A stretch of DNA of 64,000 nt from Pusillimonas sp. UBA3987 (GCA_002384935.1 DGCD01000009.1:62001-126000); one strand, 5' to 3'; counted from the stretch's first letter, positions 44,893 to 53,949 are shown. Translations and numbers: made by a program. The notes: a model not told the origin generated them from the sequence alone.

Positions 44893-44928
44893 CAACATCG
44901 GAGCGCGGGAAAGCCGGCTCCGATGTTG
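44893..44928 (-). other. Intercistronic stem-loop between binding-protein and permease genes
   Basis: A perfect 12-base stem (44893-44904 with 44917-44928), extended inward by CGG/CCG around a short loop. No T-run follows on the minus strand, so it is unlikely to stop transcription fully. It probably shields the 3' end of the upstream message, giving more binding protein than permease, as such hairpins do in malE-malF. Confidence 0.7.
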
Positions 44929-44938
44929 ACCGATCGGA

Positions 44939-46171
44939 TTACTTCTTCCAGTCGGGTTTAGGAATGATAACGGGTTGCGCACCTTTCAGGTCTTTCGGCC
45001 CGACACCCTGGAAAACACCGTTTTGCCATTGACCGACGGTGAAGATACCGACCAACTGGTTGTTAACAATTTTGATGTCACCCAGAATGGTCTCGAAACC
45101 ACCTTTCTTGAGTTCGGCCGAAATTTTTTCGCGATCAATTTCACCGACACGCTCAATCGCCTGCTGCAGCATTTGCAATGAAGCATAACTTACTTGGCTG
45201 CCCCAATAGTCGGTATCTTTACCCGTCACTTCTTTGTGGCGTGCACGATACTCCTGAATCGCCTTGGATGTGCCGTCGATACCGCCCAAGCTCATTTGGC
45301 CTTCAACACCTTGCGCGCCGTATTTACCAATAAAGAAGGGAAACTGGGTACCCACGCCGGTATAGAAAACCTTGGGGTTCAAACTAATGATACGCGCCTG
45401 ATCGCTGATCAGGATCGTGTCGGGCGGATATGAATAAGCAATGAACGTATCAGCGCCAGAGGCTTTAACCTGATTCAACAATGTCGATAGATCAGACGTA
45501 CCAACCGGATAACTTTCATCCATTACCAGCTCGAAGCCTTTGGCTTGCGCAGCCTTGCGAGCCGCAGAGGCGGATTCAACACCGAAGCCGTCGGCTACAC
45601 TGATCATGGCGATTTTGTTATTGATTTTGTTTTCTTTCAATGCGTCGGCCAATGTATCAAACAAGCCATTCGCGTACATGGACGCTGAGCCGAGCAAAAA
45701 GTAATGATCGGGCCACCGCTTGGCGAACTGATCAGCCTTGTCTGTTAGATTGGTGGTACCCAGTTGCGGATAGCCGTGCTTATCGAACAGCGGCGCAACG
45801 GCCAGGTTGGTGGCCGTACCCCACGGCGGCAGCAGCAAGTCCACTTCATCCTGCGTAATCAAACGCTCAACCGCACGAACAGCCTCCTCTGTACTGGAAC
45901 GGTCATCGTATTCAACCACCTCGATAGGCACACGCTTGCCGTACTTGCTAAGCATAATACCGCCGGCTTTATTGACTTCCTCAACCCACATTTCATAATT
46001 GGGGCGCTGGGTCGTGGAAGCGCCCGGCGCATTAGGGCCGGTTTTCGCCAGCGCATAACCAATTAAGATTGACTCAGGTGCATCTTCTGCCAGTGCCGGT
46101 GCCGCAGCACCAACCACCGACAGGCTCAGCGCCAGGGTTGCCAACTTCGTTGTCCATTTTCTTACAGTCAT
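44939..46171 (-). CDS. ABC transporter periplasmic substrate-binding protein (Liv/HAAT family)
   Basis: A 410-residue type I periplasmic binding protein with a signal peptide (about 28 residues, AALA-like cleavage before EDAPESILIG). Two Rossmann-like lobes follow; typical stretches are GYALAKTGPNAPGA near 38-51 and VERLITQDEVDLLLPPWGT near 101-119. Family members bind branched-chain amino acids, amides or aromatic and aliphatic carboxylates; the ligand cannot be read out. CCGGAGA precedes the ATG. The 119-base leader upstream has a 6-base hairpin (46215-46241) but no clear terminator or riboswitch. Confidence 0.88.
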   Translation of the reverse strand: MTVRKWTTKLATLALSLSVVGAAAPALAEDAPESILIGYALAKTGPNAPGASTTQRPNYEMWVEEVNKAGGIMLSKYGKRVPIEVVEYDDRSSTEEAVRAVERLITQDEVDLLLPPWGTATNLAVAPLFDKHGYPQLGTTNLTDKADQFAKRWPDHYFLLGSASMYANGLFDTLADALKENKINNKIAMISVADGFGVESASAARKAAQAKGFELVMDESYPVGTSDLSTLLNQVKASGADTFIAYSYPPDTILISDQARIISLNPKVFYTGVGTQFPFFIGKYGAQGVEGQMSLGGIDGTSKAIQEYRARHKEVTGKDTDYWGSQVSYASLQMLQQAIERVGEIDREKISAELKKGGFETILGDIKIVNNQLVGIFTVGQWQNGVFQGVGPKDLKGAQPVIIPKPDWKK

Positions 46172-46290
46172 TATTTGTCTCCGGAAAATAAGGGGTTAAA
46201 GTACTGACTTACCCGGCGACATGCACCCCCATCAAGTCGCCTGGAAATTAATATAAAAACAATACGTTTTTTATTAAACAACCTGATTGC

Positions 46291-47526
46291 TTATTTGTCG
46301 TTGTTATTTCGTGCGCTGATCAGATCAAGAACTTCTTGCACAATGGCATCAGCAAAAACTTCATCATTCAAATGGCAATCGAATGAATCCACCTTAACGG
46401 ACGTCGGCATGGCTTCTTTCGCCGCGTTATAAAAAACCGGGCATAAAGAAGAATCATGCAGGTGTCCTTCCGGGCTGTCATGATGGGAAAAACCCTGTAA
46501 CGGTACCAGCACCGACACCGGGCTATTACCCTCTTTCACCAGCCCGGCCAAATGCTGAGCCAAGTGGGTTAATTCTTCCTTTTCGGTACGAACGGCCGTC
46601 AACGCCTTGTTATGAATGTGATAACGCTTTCCGGGAAATTGCCGTTCGGCCATTTCAGGTGGGCCAGATACCATGAAATCGGCATTCCCAGGCGCAATCA
46701 CAACGGGTATCCCCTTAGCCAACGCTGCCTTGGAACGATTCGGACCGGCGCTGCATAAGCCATTGTTCAGATAATCATTATGCTCGACAACCGAAGTTTC
46801 GATTACCGCGATCACGTCACGCTCGCCGACAATTTGATCCAATGCCTGTCCACCGGTACCCAGCGTATGGAACACCAACACTTCGTATCCCTTGTCTTCC
46901 AGCAATTTACGCACCCGCACCGTGCAGTGATCGATCGTTCCAAGTGTGCCCATGGCGATAATGGGTTTTCCAGACGCCTTTTTAGGCTCGTAGTGCTTGG
47001 CCATTGCCGCCACCGCAATGGCGGCATTACGATACACATCGCCCGTAATGCTGTTAATTCCAGCGATGTCACACACAGGATTGAACATGATGATATCTTT
47101 CGCGCCCACGAATGGTTGCGTGAACCCCGATGCCATGGTCGACACAAGTACCTTGGGCAACCCGTACGGCATCGCCTGCATAACGGTACTTACCAACGAG
47201 CTCCCCATCGAGCCGCCAATACCGATAATGCCACTGAGCGGTGTTTTGGCGTGCAGCGCCAACGCCAGCTTGGTGGCGCCTTCCATCATGACTGCCTGGC
47301 ATTTGCCTTCGTGACCAAGGTCACGGACCTCCTGAATGGTTTTGCCTGCTGCGCCGGCCACTTCCTCGGGCGTAATTTCAGCCCCCGGCTTGACCGAGCG
47401 CCGAATACTGGAGTCCATATGAAGCACCTCGACACCCTGCGCCTCCAGATTGTCGCGCACGTATTTGGCTTCCACCGCTTTGGTGTCGAGCGTAGCGATT
47501 AATAAAACTTTGGGTTTTGTACTCAT
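46291..47526 (-). CDS. Tm-1-like ATP-binding protein (UPF0261)
   Basis: A 411-residue protein of the UPF0261/Tm-1 family, named after a tomato virus-resistance protein whose N-terminal domain binds ATP. The N-terminus PKVLLIATLDTKAVEAKYVRD near 5-25 and IGIGGSMGSSLVSTVMQAMPYGLPKVLVSTMASG, split over residues about 101-135, are diagnostic. Bacterial function is unknown; the genes tend to sit in catabolic clusters with Liv transporters, often beside a PEP-hydrolase-like partner that is missing here. AGGAGA precedes the ATG. Its place between an acyl-CoA synthetase and a binding protein suggests a metabolic role in this operon. Confidence 0.85.
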   Translation of the reverse strand: MSTKPKVLLIATLDTKAVEAKYVRDNLEAQGVEVLHMDSSIRRSVKPGAEITPEEVAGAAGKTIQEVRDLGHEGKCQAVMMEGATKLALALHAKTPLSGIIGIGGSMGSSLVSTVMQAMPYGLPKVLVSTMASGFTQPFVGAKDIIMFNPVCDIAGINSITGDVYRNAAIAVAAMAKHYEPKKASGKPIIAMGTLGTIDHCTVRVRKLLEDKGYEVLVFHTLGTGGQALDQIVGERDVIAVIETSVVEHNDYLNNGLCSAGPNRSKAALAKGIPVVIAPGNADFMVSGPPEMAERQFPGKRYHIHNKALTAVRTEKEELTHLAQHLAGLVKEGNSPVSVLVPLQGFSHHDSPEGHLHDSSLCPVFYNAAKEAMPTSVKVDSFDCHLNDEVFADAIVQEVLDLISARNNNDK

Positions 47527-47581
47527 TGTTGTCTCCTGAAAATATTATTTGATTATTTGATTTCGCGCCTATCGAGCCACG

Positions 47582-49576
47582 CTAAGACGGATTCAGTTTT
47601 TGGGCCAAACGAATAAAGAAATCGAGACTCTCCGGGTTCGCCATCGCGTCGGGATGCGCCACCTTTTGCGCGGGCGACCCTAACAGCAAACGCCGTACCG
47701 GCACCTCCATTTTCTTGCCGGTTAAAGTGCGGGGAATGGCTTGAACCTGGTAAATCTCGTTGGGCACATGACGCGGCGATGCTTTGGTGCGAATTTGCGT
47801 TTTAATTTGCACCTTTAAATCGTCATCGAGCACCTTGCCGTCGTCCAACACCACAAACAAAGGCATGAACGAATCGCGCCCCAAATACTCAAGATCCACC
47901 ACCAGGCTGTCGCGCACTTGCGGCAGCGCTTCGACCACACGGTAAATCTCTGCGGTGCCCATGCGGATCCCGAAGCGATTAATCGTGGAGTCAGAGCGGC
48001 CATAAATAATGCTGGTTCCACGCGGCGTAAATTGAATCCAGTCGCCATGACGCCAGTACCCTGGGAACATGTCGAAATAACTATCGTGGTAGCGCTCGTT
48101 GCCCGGGTCATTCCAGAAATAAATGGGCATTGAAGGCATGGGCCGGGTAATGACCAGTTCACCCACTTCATCAACCACCGCCTCGCCGCTCTCGTTGAAC
48201 GCATAAGCAGCTACACCTAATTCGCGGCACTGAATCTCGCCTGAATACACCGGCAGGGTAGGCGCGCAGGCGACAAACCCCGATGCAATATCCGTGCCGC
48301 CGCTAATCGAAGCGAGCCAGAGGTCTGACTTGACGTTGTCGTACACCCATTGAAACGCATCAGTAGGTAACGGGGAACCCGTGGCATTGATGGCACGCAA
48401 GGCATTGAACGGCCCAACCTCCTTAGGCGACAACCCTTCTTTCATGCAGTTAATTAAATAGGCCGCACCACACCCTAAAAGTGTGACGTCGTAATCGTTA
48501 ACAAAACGCCACAACGCTTTCTGATCCGGCCATGCAGGGTTGCCGTCGTAAAGCACAACGGTGGCGCCCACCAACAAGCCACCCACCTGCAAATTCCATA
48601 CAATCCAGCCGGTTCCGCCCAGGAATAACAAACGATCCCCGTCGCGCAAGTCGTGCTGCAAAGCCATGGTTTTCATATGCGTTAAAACAATGCCGCCATG
48701 ACTGTGCACAATAGCCTTGGGTAAACCGGTTGTACCCGACGAATAAACCACCCAGAGCGGGTGGGAAAACGGCACACGCTCATATACCAATTGCGCCGGT
48801 TCGGAAACCTGGCTTGCCCACGACAATTGATTTCGCCAAGGCAGCGGTTGATTCACCTCTGCGTTGGGACCCGGCACATGAATAACATGTTGCACGGTTG
48901 GCAGCGCATCAAGCAACTCGTTCACCTGCTCTATCCGGGTATGAGATTTGCCGTTGTAACTGTAGCTATCGGTGGCAAAAATAAGCTTGGGTTCAATTTG
49001 GCTAAAGCGGTCAGTCACCACCCTCACGCCCATATCAGGTGCGCAGCTTGACCACACCGCACCCAAACTGGCGCAAGCCATAAACGCCACCACCGTCTCA
49101 GGACGATTCGGCAAATAAGAAACGACGCGGTCGCCTTTACCGATACCCAGTTTGCGCAAGCCGGCGGCCAATGCACCAGCATCACGCTGCATATCGGCCC
49201 AGGAAACCTCATAAGGCTCTGACGTTTCATTACGCGCGATCAGCGCCGGACGTTGGTCCGTTGCGTTGCGGAATATATGCTCTGCGTAATTAAGGGTCGC
49301 GTTGGGAAACCATTGCGCATCCGGCATCGCGTGAGACGCCAGCACCGGCTGGTTCGAGCCGCCGGCCTGCACATCGAAATATTCCCAGATTGACGTCCAG
49401 AACGACTCGAGATTGTCGACCGACCATTGCCATAAATCGGCATACTCGCCGCGCGGCACGCCGTAATGGCGCTCAAGCCACTGCTGATAATGCGCCAGCC
49501 GCGAGGCATTGATTTGCGACTGACTCGGTGTCCACAAAGGTTTAGCCGACGTTGCACTGTCTGTTGGCTGCGTCAT
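47582..49576 (-). CDS. Acetoacetyl-CoA synthetase (acetoacetate-CoA ligase)
   Basis: A 664-residue ANL-superfamily ligase that activates acetoacetate or a close analogue with ATP and CoA. The N-terminal ACAS region has the family phrase SVDNLESFWTSIWEYFDV near 49-66. The AMP-binding motif YSSGTTGLPKAIVHSHGG is near 275-292, and the C-terminal catalytic lysine is in TGKKMEVPVRRLL near 617-629. The length matches acetoacetyl-CoA synthetases rather than acetyl-CoA synthetases. Acting after a carboxylase, it could activate a beta-keto acid product. Its start overlaps the HAD-phosphatase stop by four bases. Confidence 0.87.
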   Translation of the reverse strand: MTQPTDSATSAKPLWTPSQSQINASRLAHYQQWLERHYGVPRGEYADLWQWSVDNLESFWTSIWEYFDVQAGGSNQPVLASHAMPDAQWFPNATLNYAEHIFRNATDQRPALIARNETSEPYEVSWADMQRDAGALAAGLRKLGIGKGDRVVSYLPNRPETVVAFMACASLGAVWSSCAPDMGVRVVTDRFSQIEPKLIFATDSYSYNGKSHTRIEQVNELLDALPTVQHVIHVPGPNAEVNQPLPWRNQLSWASQVSEPAQLVYERVPFSHPLWVVYSSGTTGLPKAIVHSHGGIVLTHMKTMALQHDLRDGDRLLFLGGTGWIVWNLQVGGLLVGATVVLYDGNPAWPDQKALWRFVNDYDVTLLGCGAAYLINCMKEGLSPKEVGPFNALRAINATGSPLPTDAFQWVYDNVKSDLWLASISGGTDIASGFVACAPTLPVYSGEIQCRELGVAAYAFNESGEAVVDEVGELVITRPMPSMPIYFWNDPGNERYHDSYFDMFPGYWRHGDWIQFTPRGTSIIYGRSDSTINRFGIRMGTAEIYRVVEALPQVRDSLVVDLEYLGRDSFMPLFVVLDDGKVLDDDLKVQIKTQIRTKASPRHVPNEIYQVQAIPRTLTGKKMEVPVRRLLLGSPAQKVAHPDAMANPESLDFFIRLAQKLNPS

Positions 49577-50409
49577 CGCATTAACTCCAATAACTGGTCG
49601 ATACCCGACAAGGAATAATGTGGCCGGCGGTTTTCAGGCAAACGGGCGAAGTCGTTCGCTTTGTACAAGCCGGTATGAACACTGACGGAAATCGCCCCGT
49701 TCAAATGCGCCATTTCATTTTCCAGCGCCGGGTCGTCACCCACAATCGCCACATGTTCGGGCGCCACGTCTAGAATCTCGCGTGCGATTGCAAAAGCCTC
49801 GGCGGCCGGTTTGCCAACGACAATCGCCTCCTTGTCGGTCACACTGCTAATAGCGGCAGTTAAGGCGCCCGAGATACCCAAGGTACGGCCATCACGGCTG
49901 GCAATGTACGGCACGGTGGAAACCGTATAAAACCCCGCCCCCTGCCAAATCGCCCTACTGGCGGCGTCAAGGTCGGGCAAGCCGAACTCGGGGTACCATC
50001 CGATAAAAACCGCATCGGCATCGTCTGCCCGCTCAGGCGCACAGACAACCTCAAAACCCGCATCAGCCAACGGCTTCCAAACACCCTCCGCCCCCAGCAC
50101 CAAAATTTTCTTATAGCCTTTGTTGCGAAAAACCGATACGGCAATGGCAGGAGGCGTTAGAGCACGCTCGGGTGCGACCTCAATTCCCGCGTTGCCCAGC
50201 GCCTGCGACAATTGCACCTGCGTTTTCAATGAGCCATTGGTAAAAACAACATAGGGCAAACCACGCGAGCGCAAGAGCTCAAGCAACTCAAGCGAACCAG
50301 GCAACGGCGCATAGCCGTTCAAACCCCGATCGGCCAATGCCAGGGTGCCGTCTACATCGAAAATAAACCCGCGCATTGCATTCAGATCGGGGGCCTTTAC
50401 TTCAGTCAT
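49573..50409 (-). CDS. HAD-IIA family phosphatase (NagD / p-nitrophenylphosphatase-like)
   Basis: A 278-residue haloacid-dehalogenase-type hydrolase. Motif I is FIFDVDGTLA (about 15-24), motif II VFTNGS (about 56-61), motif III the Lys of VVGKPAAEAF near 202-211, and motif IV IVGDDPALEN near 224-233. A C2 cap lies between motifs II and III. These enzymes remove phosphate from small metabolites such as nucleotides, sugar phosphates or phosphoglycolate. It may clear a phosphorylated side product of the pathway. It is 17 bases downstream of the carboxyltransferase gene. Confidence 0.85.
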   Translation of the reverse strand: MTEVKAPDLNAMRGFIFDVDGTLALADRGLNGYAPLPGSLELLELLRSRGLPYVVFTNGSLKTQVQLSQALGNAGIEVAPERALTPPAIAVSVFRNKGYKKILVLGAEGVWKPLADAGFEVVCAPERADDADAVFIGWYPEFGLPDLDAASRAIWQGAGFYTVSTVPYIASRDGRTLGISGALTAAISSVTDKEAIVVGKPAAEAFAIAREILDVAPEHVAIVGDDPALENEMAHLNGAISVSVHTGLYKANDFARLPENRRPHYSLSGIDQLLELMR

Positions 50410-50426
50410 TAAACTTCTCCCGCAGC

Positions 50427-51896
50427 TTATTGGCCGCGTAACTCCATTAGAAAACCGTCACGTTCGATTCGGGCATGCTTGACATCGGGACGTTCAGAAA
50501 GTGCTTTAATAAGGTGCTCCACCGGCGCCACGCTGGGGTTGTAATCTTGTCGGCAAGGCCCGGACGCCACCATGGCATCAACCTGCTCAGCCGGCATCAC
50601 TGCACGCAACAAAAACTCCTCATCCGACAATTTAGGGCTAAACTTTTTGCGTAATTCCGCCAACGGCGGCATGGGCGACTGACCCACCAACTCTTTGGCG
50701 CGCGGCAACTGCTCAATACGGTCCCTTACATTCGGGTCGACATCGCCCGGCGGCATACCAAAGCGCCCAACCACATAACGAATGACCTCATCCGGAACAT
50801 TGGCGTAGCGCTCGGGCGACAACACATTCATCACCGCCATGGTGCCTACAACCTGCGAGAATGGCGTCACCATAATGGGGTAACCCAGCTCGGCCCGCAC
50901 ACGCTCCACTTCCTCATACACCTCAGGCAGGCGATGCGCCTGGCGCATCTCACTAAGCTGACGCTTCATGGTACCGATCATGCCGCCCGGTAATTGATGA
51001 GCGAAATAACGTTCGTCGTACTCCTGCGGAATACCCATGGGTAGACCTTCCGCCTTGGCCAGGCTCGTAAAGTACTCGCTTACCTTCGCCATGGCATCCA
51101 GATCGAGATCATGCGCTACACCACGGCTTTCTAGATTACTGATCACGTTTTCAACTGCGGGCTGACTACTGCCGTTACCCAACGGCTGCGCAGCGGTATG
51201 TAAGGCATCGACACCTAAACCAGGGGCTTCGGGGTATGTAAACGGCGCCAGGCCAATCGTGCAATGAGAGTGCAACTCAAGCGGCTTGGAACCCACGGCT
51301 TCACGCAGGGCCGGCAGCAAGGTGCGGGCGCGGTCGGGCGTTAGCAAACCGCCCGGGTCTTTCAGGTAAACCCGGTTAATAAAAGGCTGTGCCGCCAATT
51401 CGCGCGCCATTTGTGCAAAAAAAGCATCATCGTGAATCGGGCTCACGGTATATACCAACGCGCCGATCACTTCCGAGGCACCTGCCTTGGCAATGGCCTG
51501 ACAATTATTGATAACGGCCTGCGTGGTATTCATGGGGTCCATGACCATGAAGCGCTCAATACCATTATTCACGAGCAACTGATACGACAACGCCATCACT
51601 TCCGGATGAGCCGTTTCCCATGAAATAAACCGCATACCTGTAGACAGGAATGTGAGGGGTGTATTTTTTAAACGGGATTTCATTAAACGCAAGCGCTCCC
51701 AAGGATCTTCCTTGTGGAAGCGCACCGTCACCGCCATATGCGTGCTGGTGCTGAAATCAATTGCGTAATAACCCACCTGATCAAGCACGGATGCGATTTG
51801 CAGCATCATACCGGTGCGCAAGCCCGTTGCACCCCAAAGGCTTTGGTTGCCGTCTCGTAATGTCGTGTCAATAAACTGAATCTTTTTTTGCGTCAT
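50427..51896 (-). CDS. HMGL-like biotin carboxyltransferase (pyruvate carboxylase subunit B / oxaloacetate decarboxylase alpha-like)
   Basis: A 489-residue protein: a TIM-barrel carboxyltransferase domain at about 5-300 and a PYC_OADA domain at about 310-470. Metal ligands are Asp10, His209 and His211 (ELHSHC), and the lysine that is carboxylated in pyruvate carboxylase corresponds to Lys179 (YLKDPGG). Several near-invariant pyruvate-family positions differ: DGNQSLWG for DAHQSLLA, HSHCTIG for HTHDTSG, and NGSSQP for GGTSQP, where Ser243 replaces the proton-shuttling Thr. It lacks its own biotin domain, and a separate carrier is encoded two genes upstream. Its substrate is probably not pyruvate. 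It overlaps the biotin carboxylase by four bases. Confidence 0.8.
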   Translation of the reverse strand: MTQKKIQFIDTTLRDGNQSLWGATGLRTGMMLQIASVLDQVGYYAIDFSTSTHMAVTVRFHKEDPWERLRLMKSRLKNTPLTFLSTGMRFISWETAHPEVMALSYQLLVNNGIERFMVMDPMNTTQAVINNCQAIAKAGASEVIGALVYTVSPIHDDAFFAQMARELAAQPFINRVYLKDPGGLLTPDRARTLLPALREAVGSKPLELHSHCTIGLAPFTYPEAPGLGVDALHTAAQPLGNGSSQPAVENVISNLESRGVAHDLDLDAMAKVSEYFTSLAKAEGLPMGIPQEYDERYFAHQLPGGMIGTMKRQLSEMRQAHRLPEVYEEVERVRAELGYPIMVTPFSQVVGTMAVMNVLSPERYANVPDEVIRYVVGRFGMPPGDVDPNVRDRIEQLPRAKELVGQSPMPPLAELRKKFSPKLSDEEFLLRAVMPAEQVDAMVASGPCRQDYNPSVAPVEHLIKALSERPDVKHARIERDGFLMELRGQ

Positions 51897-53305
51897 GTTT
51901 GTTCCCGTTGCGCTTCATTTTGCAAGCTGGGCTTTTCCGCCAAATAACGGCCCAAAAAGCCTGTATCGACTCCGCCTTGCGTAAATTCCGGCGTTTCCAA
52001 TATGGCTTTATGCAGCGCAATATTGGTTTTCACGCCTTCCAATACCAAATCATCAAGCGCCATACGCAAGCGAAGACGAGCCTGTTCGCGGTCTTGCCCA
52101 ACCGCAATCACTTTGGCCACCATGGAGTCATAAAAGGGTGGAATCATGGCACCGGCTTCAATGTGCGTATCAATACGCAAACCGTCGTGGGAAGGGAAAT
52201 AGGCTTGTGTGACACGCCCGGGGGACGGCCTAAAATCGTGGTCGCAATCTTCGGCATTAATTCGGCACTCAATGGCATGGCCGTGCACCTGAATGTCGTT
52301 TTGCGACCATGGCAATGGCTCACCCTGCGCAATACGGTACTGCGCCTCAATCAAATCAACACCCGTCACCTCTTCGGTAACCGGGTGCTCAACCTGAATG
52401 CGTGCGTTCATCTCCAGAAAGTAGAACTGCTCGCGCGGCACATCAACCAGAAACTCAATTGTGCCCGCGCCGCGATAGCCGATATGGCGGGCAAACCTTA
52501 CGGCCGCCTCGTGCAAACCATCTCGCAACGCATCCGACAGATGCGGTGCGGGAGCCTCTTCAATCAGTTTTTGATATCGACGCTGCACTGAGCAGTCGCG
52601 ATCGCCAAGGTGGAGGACATCTTTGCCGTCTCCCAACACTTGCACCTCGACGTGACGACCTTGCGTTACGAAGCACTCAACATAAACGCGCCCATCACCG
52701 AAAGCGGAAAGCGCCTCGGCGCTGGCCATATCAAATTGTTGAATCAATGATTCGCGCGTATCAGCGCGCTTCAGGCCACGACCACCGCCGCCGCCAACCG
52801 CCTTGATCAAGACGGGGTAACCGATATCATCGGCAACAGCTAAAGCTTCATCAAGGGTTTCAACCGGCCCGCCCGGCGTAATGGGTACATTTGCCTCGCC
52901 GGCTATGCGTCGTGCCTCCAGCTTGTTGCCGACCTGTTCAATTTGTTCGGCGGTGGGGCCAATGAAAATCACATCGTTTTCTTCGCAGACACGCGCGAAT
53001 TCAGCACGTTCTGACAGAAAACCATAACCAGGGTGAATCGCTTGCGCACCCGTCGCTTGAGCGGCATGGACCAAGGTATCGATTTTCAAATAGCTTTCAG
53101 TGGCCCGGCCTGGCCCCACGCACACCACCTTATCGGCCATGCGCGCGCCCAGGCTGTCGCGATCGGCGCTTGAAACTACCAAGACCGTTTCAACGCCCAG
53201 GCGCTTAAGGCTGCGAATAATCCGCACCGCGATCTCACCCCGATTGGCCACAAGTACACGCGTAATCGGTGGAGCCTGAGTGCGATCAACCATTGTGATA
53301 GCCAT
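51893..53305 (-). CDS. Biotin carboxylase subunit (AccC-like)
   Basis: A 470-residue ATP-grasp enzyme that carboxylates biotin on a carrier protein using ATP and bicarbonate. Landmarks are VLVANRGEIAVRIIRS, starting at residue 17, HPGYGFLSE (91-99), the Gly-rich loop KAVGGGGGRGLK (168-179), and EMNARIQVEHPVTE near 296-309 with the catalytic Glu and Arg. It is slightly longer than the 449-residue housekeeping AccC. Placement between its carrier and a carboxyltransferase argues for a dedicated complex, though it could also serve acetyl-CoA carboxylase. Confidence 0.9.
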   Translation of the reverse strand: MAITMVDRTQAPPITRVLVANRGEIAVRIIRSLKRLGVETVLVVSSADRDSLGARMADKVVCVGPGRATESYLKIDTLVHAAQATGAQAIHPGYGFLSERAEFARVCEENDVIFIGPTAEQIEQVGNKLEARRIAGEANVPITPGGPVETLDEALAVADDIGYPVLIKAVGGGGGRGLKRADTRESLIQQFDMASAEALSAFGDGRVYVECFVTQGRHVEVQVLGDGKDVLHLGDRDCSVQRRYQKLIEEAPAPHLSDALRDGLHEAAVRFARHIGYRGAGTIEFLVDVPREQFYFLEMNARIQVEHPVTEEVTGVDLIEAQYRIAQGEPLPWSQNDIQVHGHAIECRINAEDCDHDFRPSPGRVTQAYFPSHDGLRIDTHIEAGAMIPPFYDSMVAKVIAVGQDREQARLRLRMALDDLVLEGVKTNIALHKAILETPEFTQGGVDTGFLGRYLAEKPSLQNEAQREQT

Positions 53306-53314
53306 AAACCCGCC

Positions 53315-53836
53315 TTAAGGACGCACGCGGAACAAAACCTGGTCGTACTCAACCAGTTCACCGTCTTGCGCCACCACCTCAAAAACCTCACCGGTCACGT
53401 TAGCGGGAACTGAATTCATCAGTTTCATGACCTCGATAATGCCCACCACCGTTTCCGGCTCGACCTTTGATCCTTCCGCAATAAATGGATCCGCCCCCGG
53501 TTTCGGTGCGCGATAAAACGTACCCAGCATGGGGGCTTTAATCTCGAGCAATGCGGCCTGGCCCGATGACGACGCCCCGCTTTCATCCGCACCCGAGGAC
53601 GGCGCTGCTGTTTTTTCTGGATTTGGCGACTGCGGCGCTGAAACCGACGTGGCGGATGACCCTTGCCGCATTGATGGCATTGCCGACGCAGGCGACGCAT
53701 CCGACACCGCGGTTGATGCACCGCTGTTGCGACGCAGATCCAACTTGATACCATCGGCTTCCAAATGCAGCTCGTCGAAATGTGACGCGTCAAGCAACTG
53801 GATAATGCGCTGCACATCGTCGTGGGTAAAGCTCAT
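53315..53836 (-). CDS. Biotin carboxyl carrier protein (AccB-like)
   Basis: A 173-residue carrier. The N-terminal helical part (about 1-38) resembles AccB, a Ser/Ala/Pro-rich flexible linker spans about 39-92, and the biotinyl domain fills about 95-173. The biotin attachment site reads EVMKLM with Lys138, where E. coli AccB has EAMKMM. GGAG lies seven bases before the ATG. It is the first gene of the operon and divergent from the IclR regulator across 132 bases. Ten bases separate it from the biotin carboxylase gene. Confidence 0.9.
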   Translation of the reverse strand: MSFTHDDVQRIIQLLDASHFDELHLEADGIKLDLRRNSGASTAVSDASPASAMPSMRQGSSATSVSAPQSPNPEKTAAPSSGADESGASSSGQAALLEIKAPMLGTFYRAPKPGADPFIAEGSKVEPETVVGIIEVMKLMNSVPANVTGEVFEVVAQDGELVEYDQVLFRVRP

Positions 53837-53878
53837 GTCAATGCTCCAAAAACACCCTGTTTGTCTTATTAATGTGCC

Positions 53879-53888
53879 GGTTTAAACC
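53879..53888. promoter_or_regulatory. Short palindrome in the carrier-regulator intergenic region
   Basis: GGTTTAAACC is a perfect 10-base palindrome about 45 bases upstream of the carrier-protein start. It could be a half-strength regulator site for the operon, or chance. Confidence 0.25.
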
Positions 53889-53949
53889 AACCCTTGTGCA
53901 ACCAGTTTTGCCTAAACCTTCACGACAGTGCTAGCATTGCCAAACAACT

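Noticed and set aside
46215..46241. Possible riboswitch in the leader of the binding-protein gene
   Set aside because: Only a 6-base stem with a 15-base loop is seen, with no conserved aptamer pattern and no expression platform.
46780..47502. Open frame of 240 codons on the plus strand
   Set aside because: It is antisense to the UPF0261 gene and has many His/Arg runs typical of a shadow frame.
51899..52591. Open frame of 230 codons on the plus strand
   Set aside because: It is antisense to the biotin carboxylase gene, which is clearly real.
51893..53836. Carrier and biotin carboxylase as the housekeeping acetyl-CoA carboxylase pair
   Set aside because: This cannot be excluded, but the four-base overlap with an HMGL-type carboxyltransferase and the catabolic neighbours favour a dedicated complex; a second accBC elsewhere in the genome would settle it.
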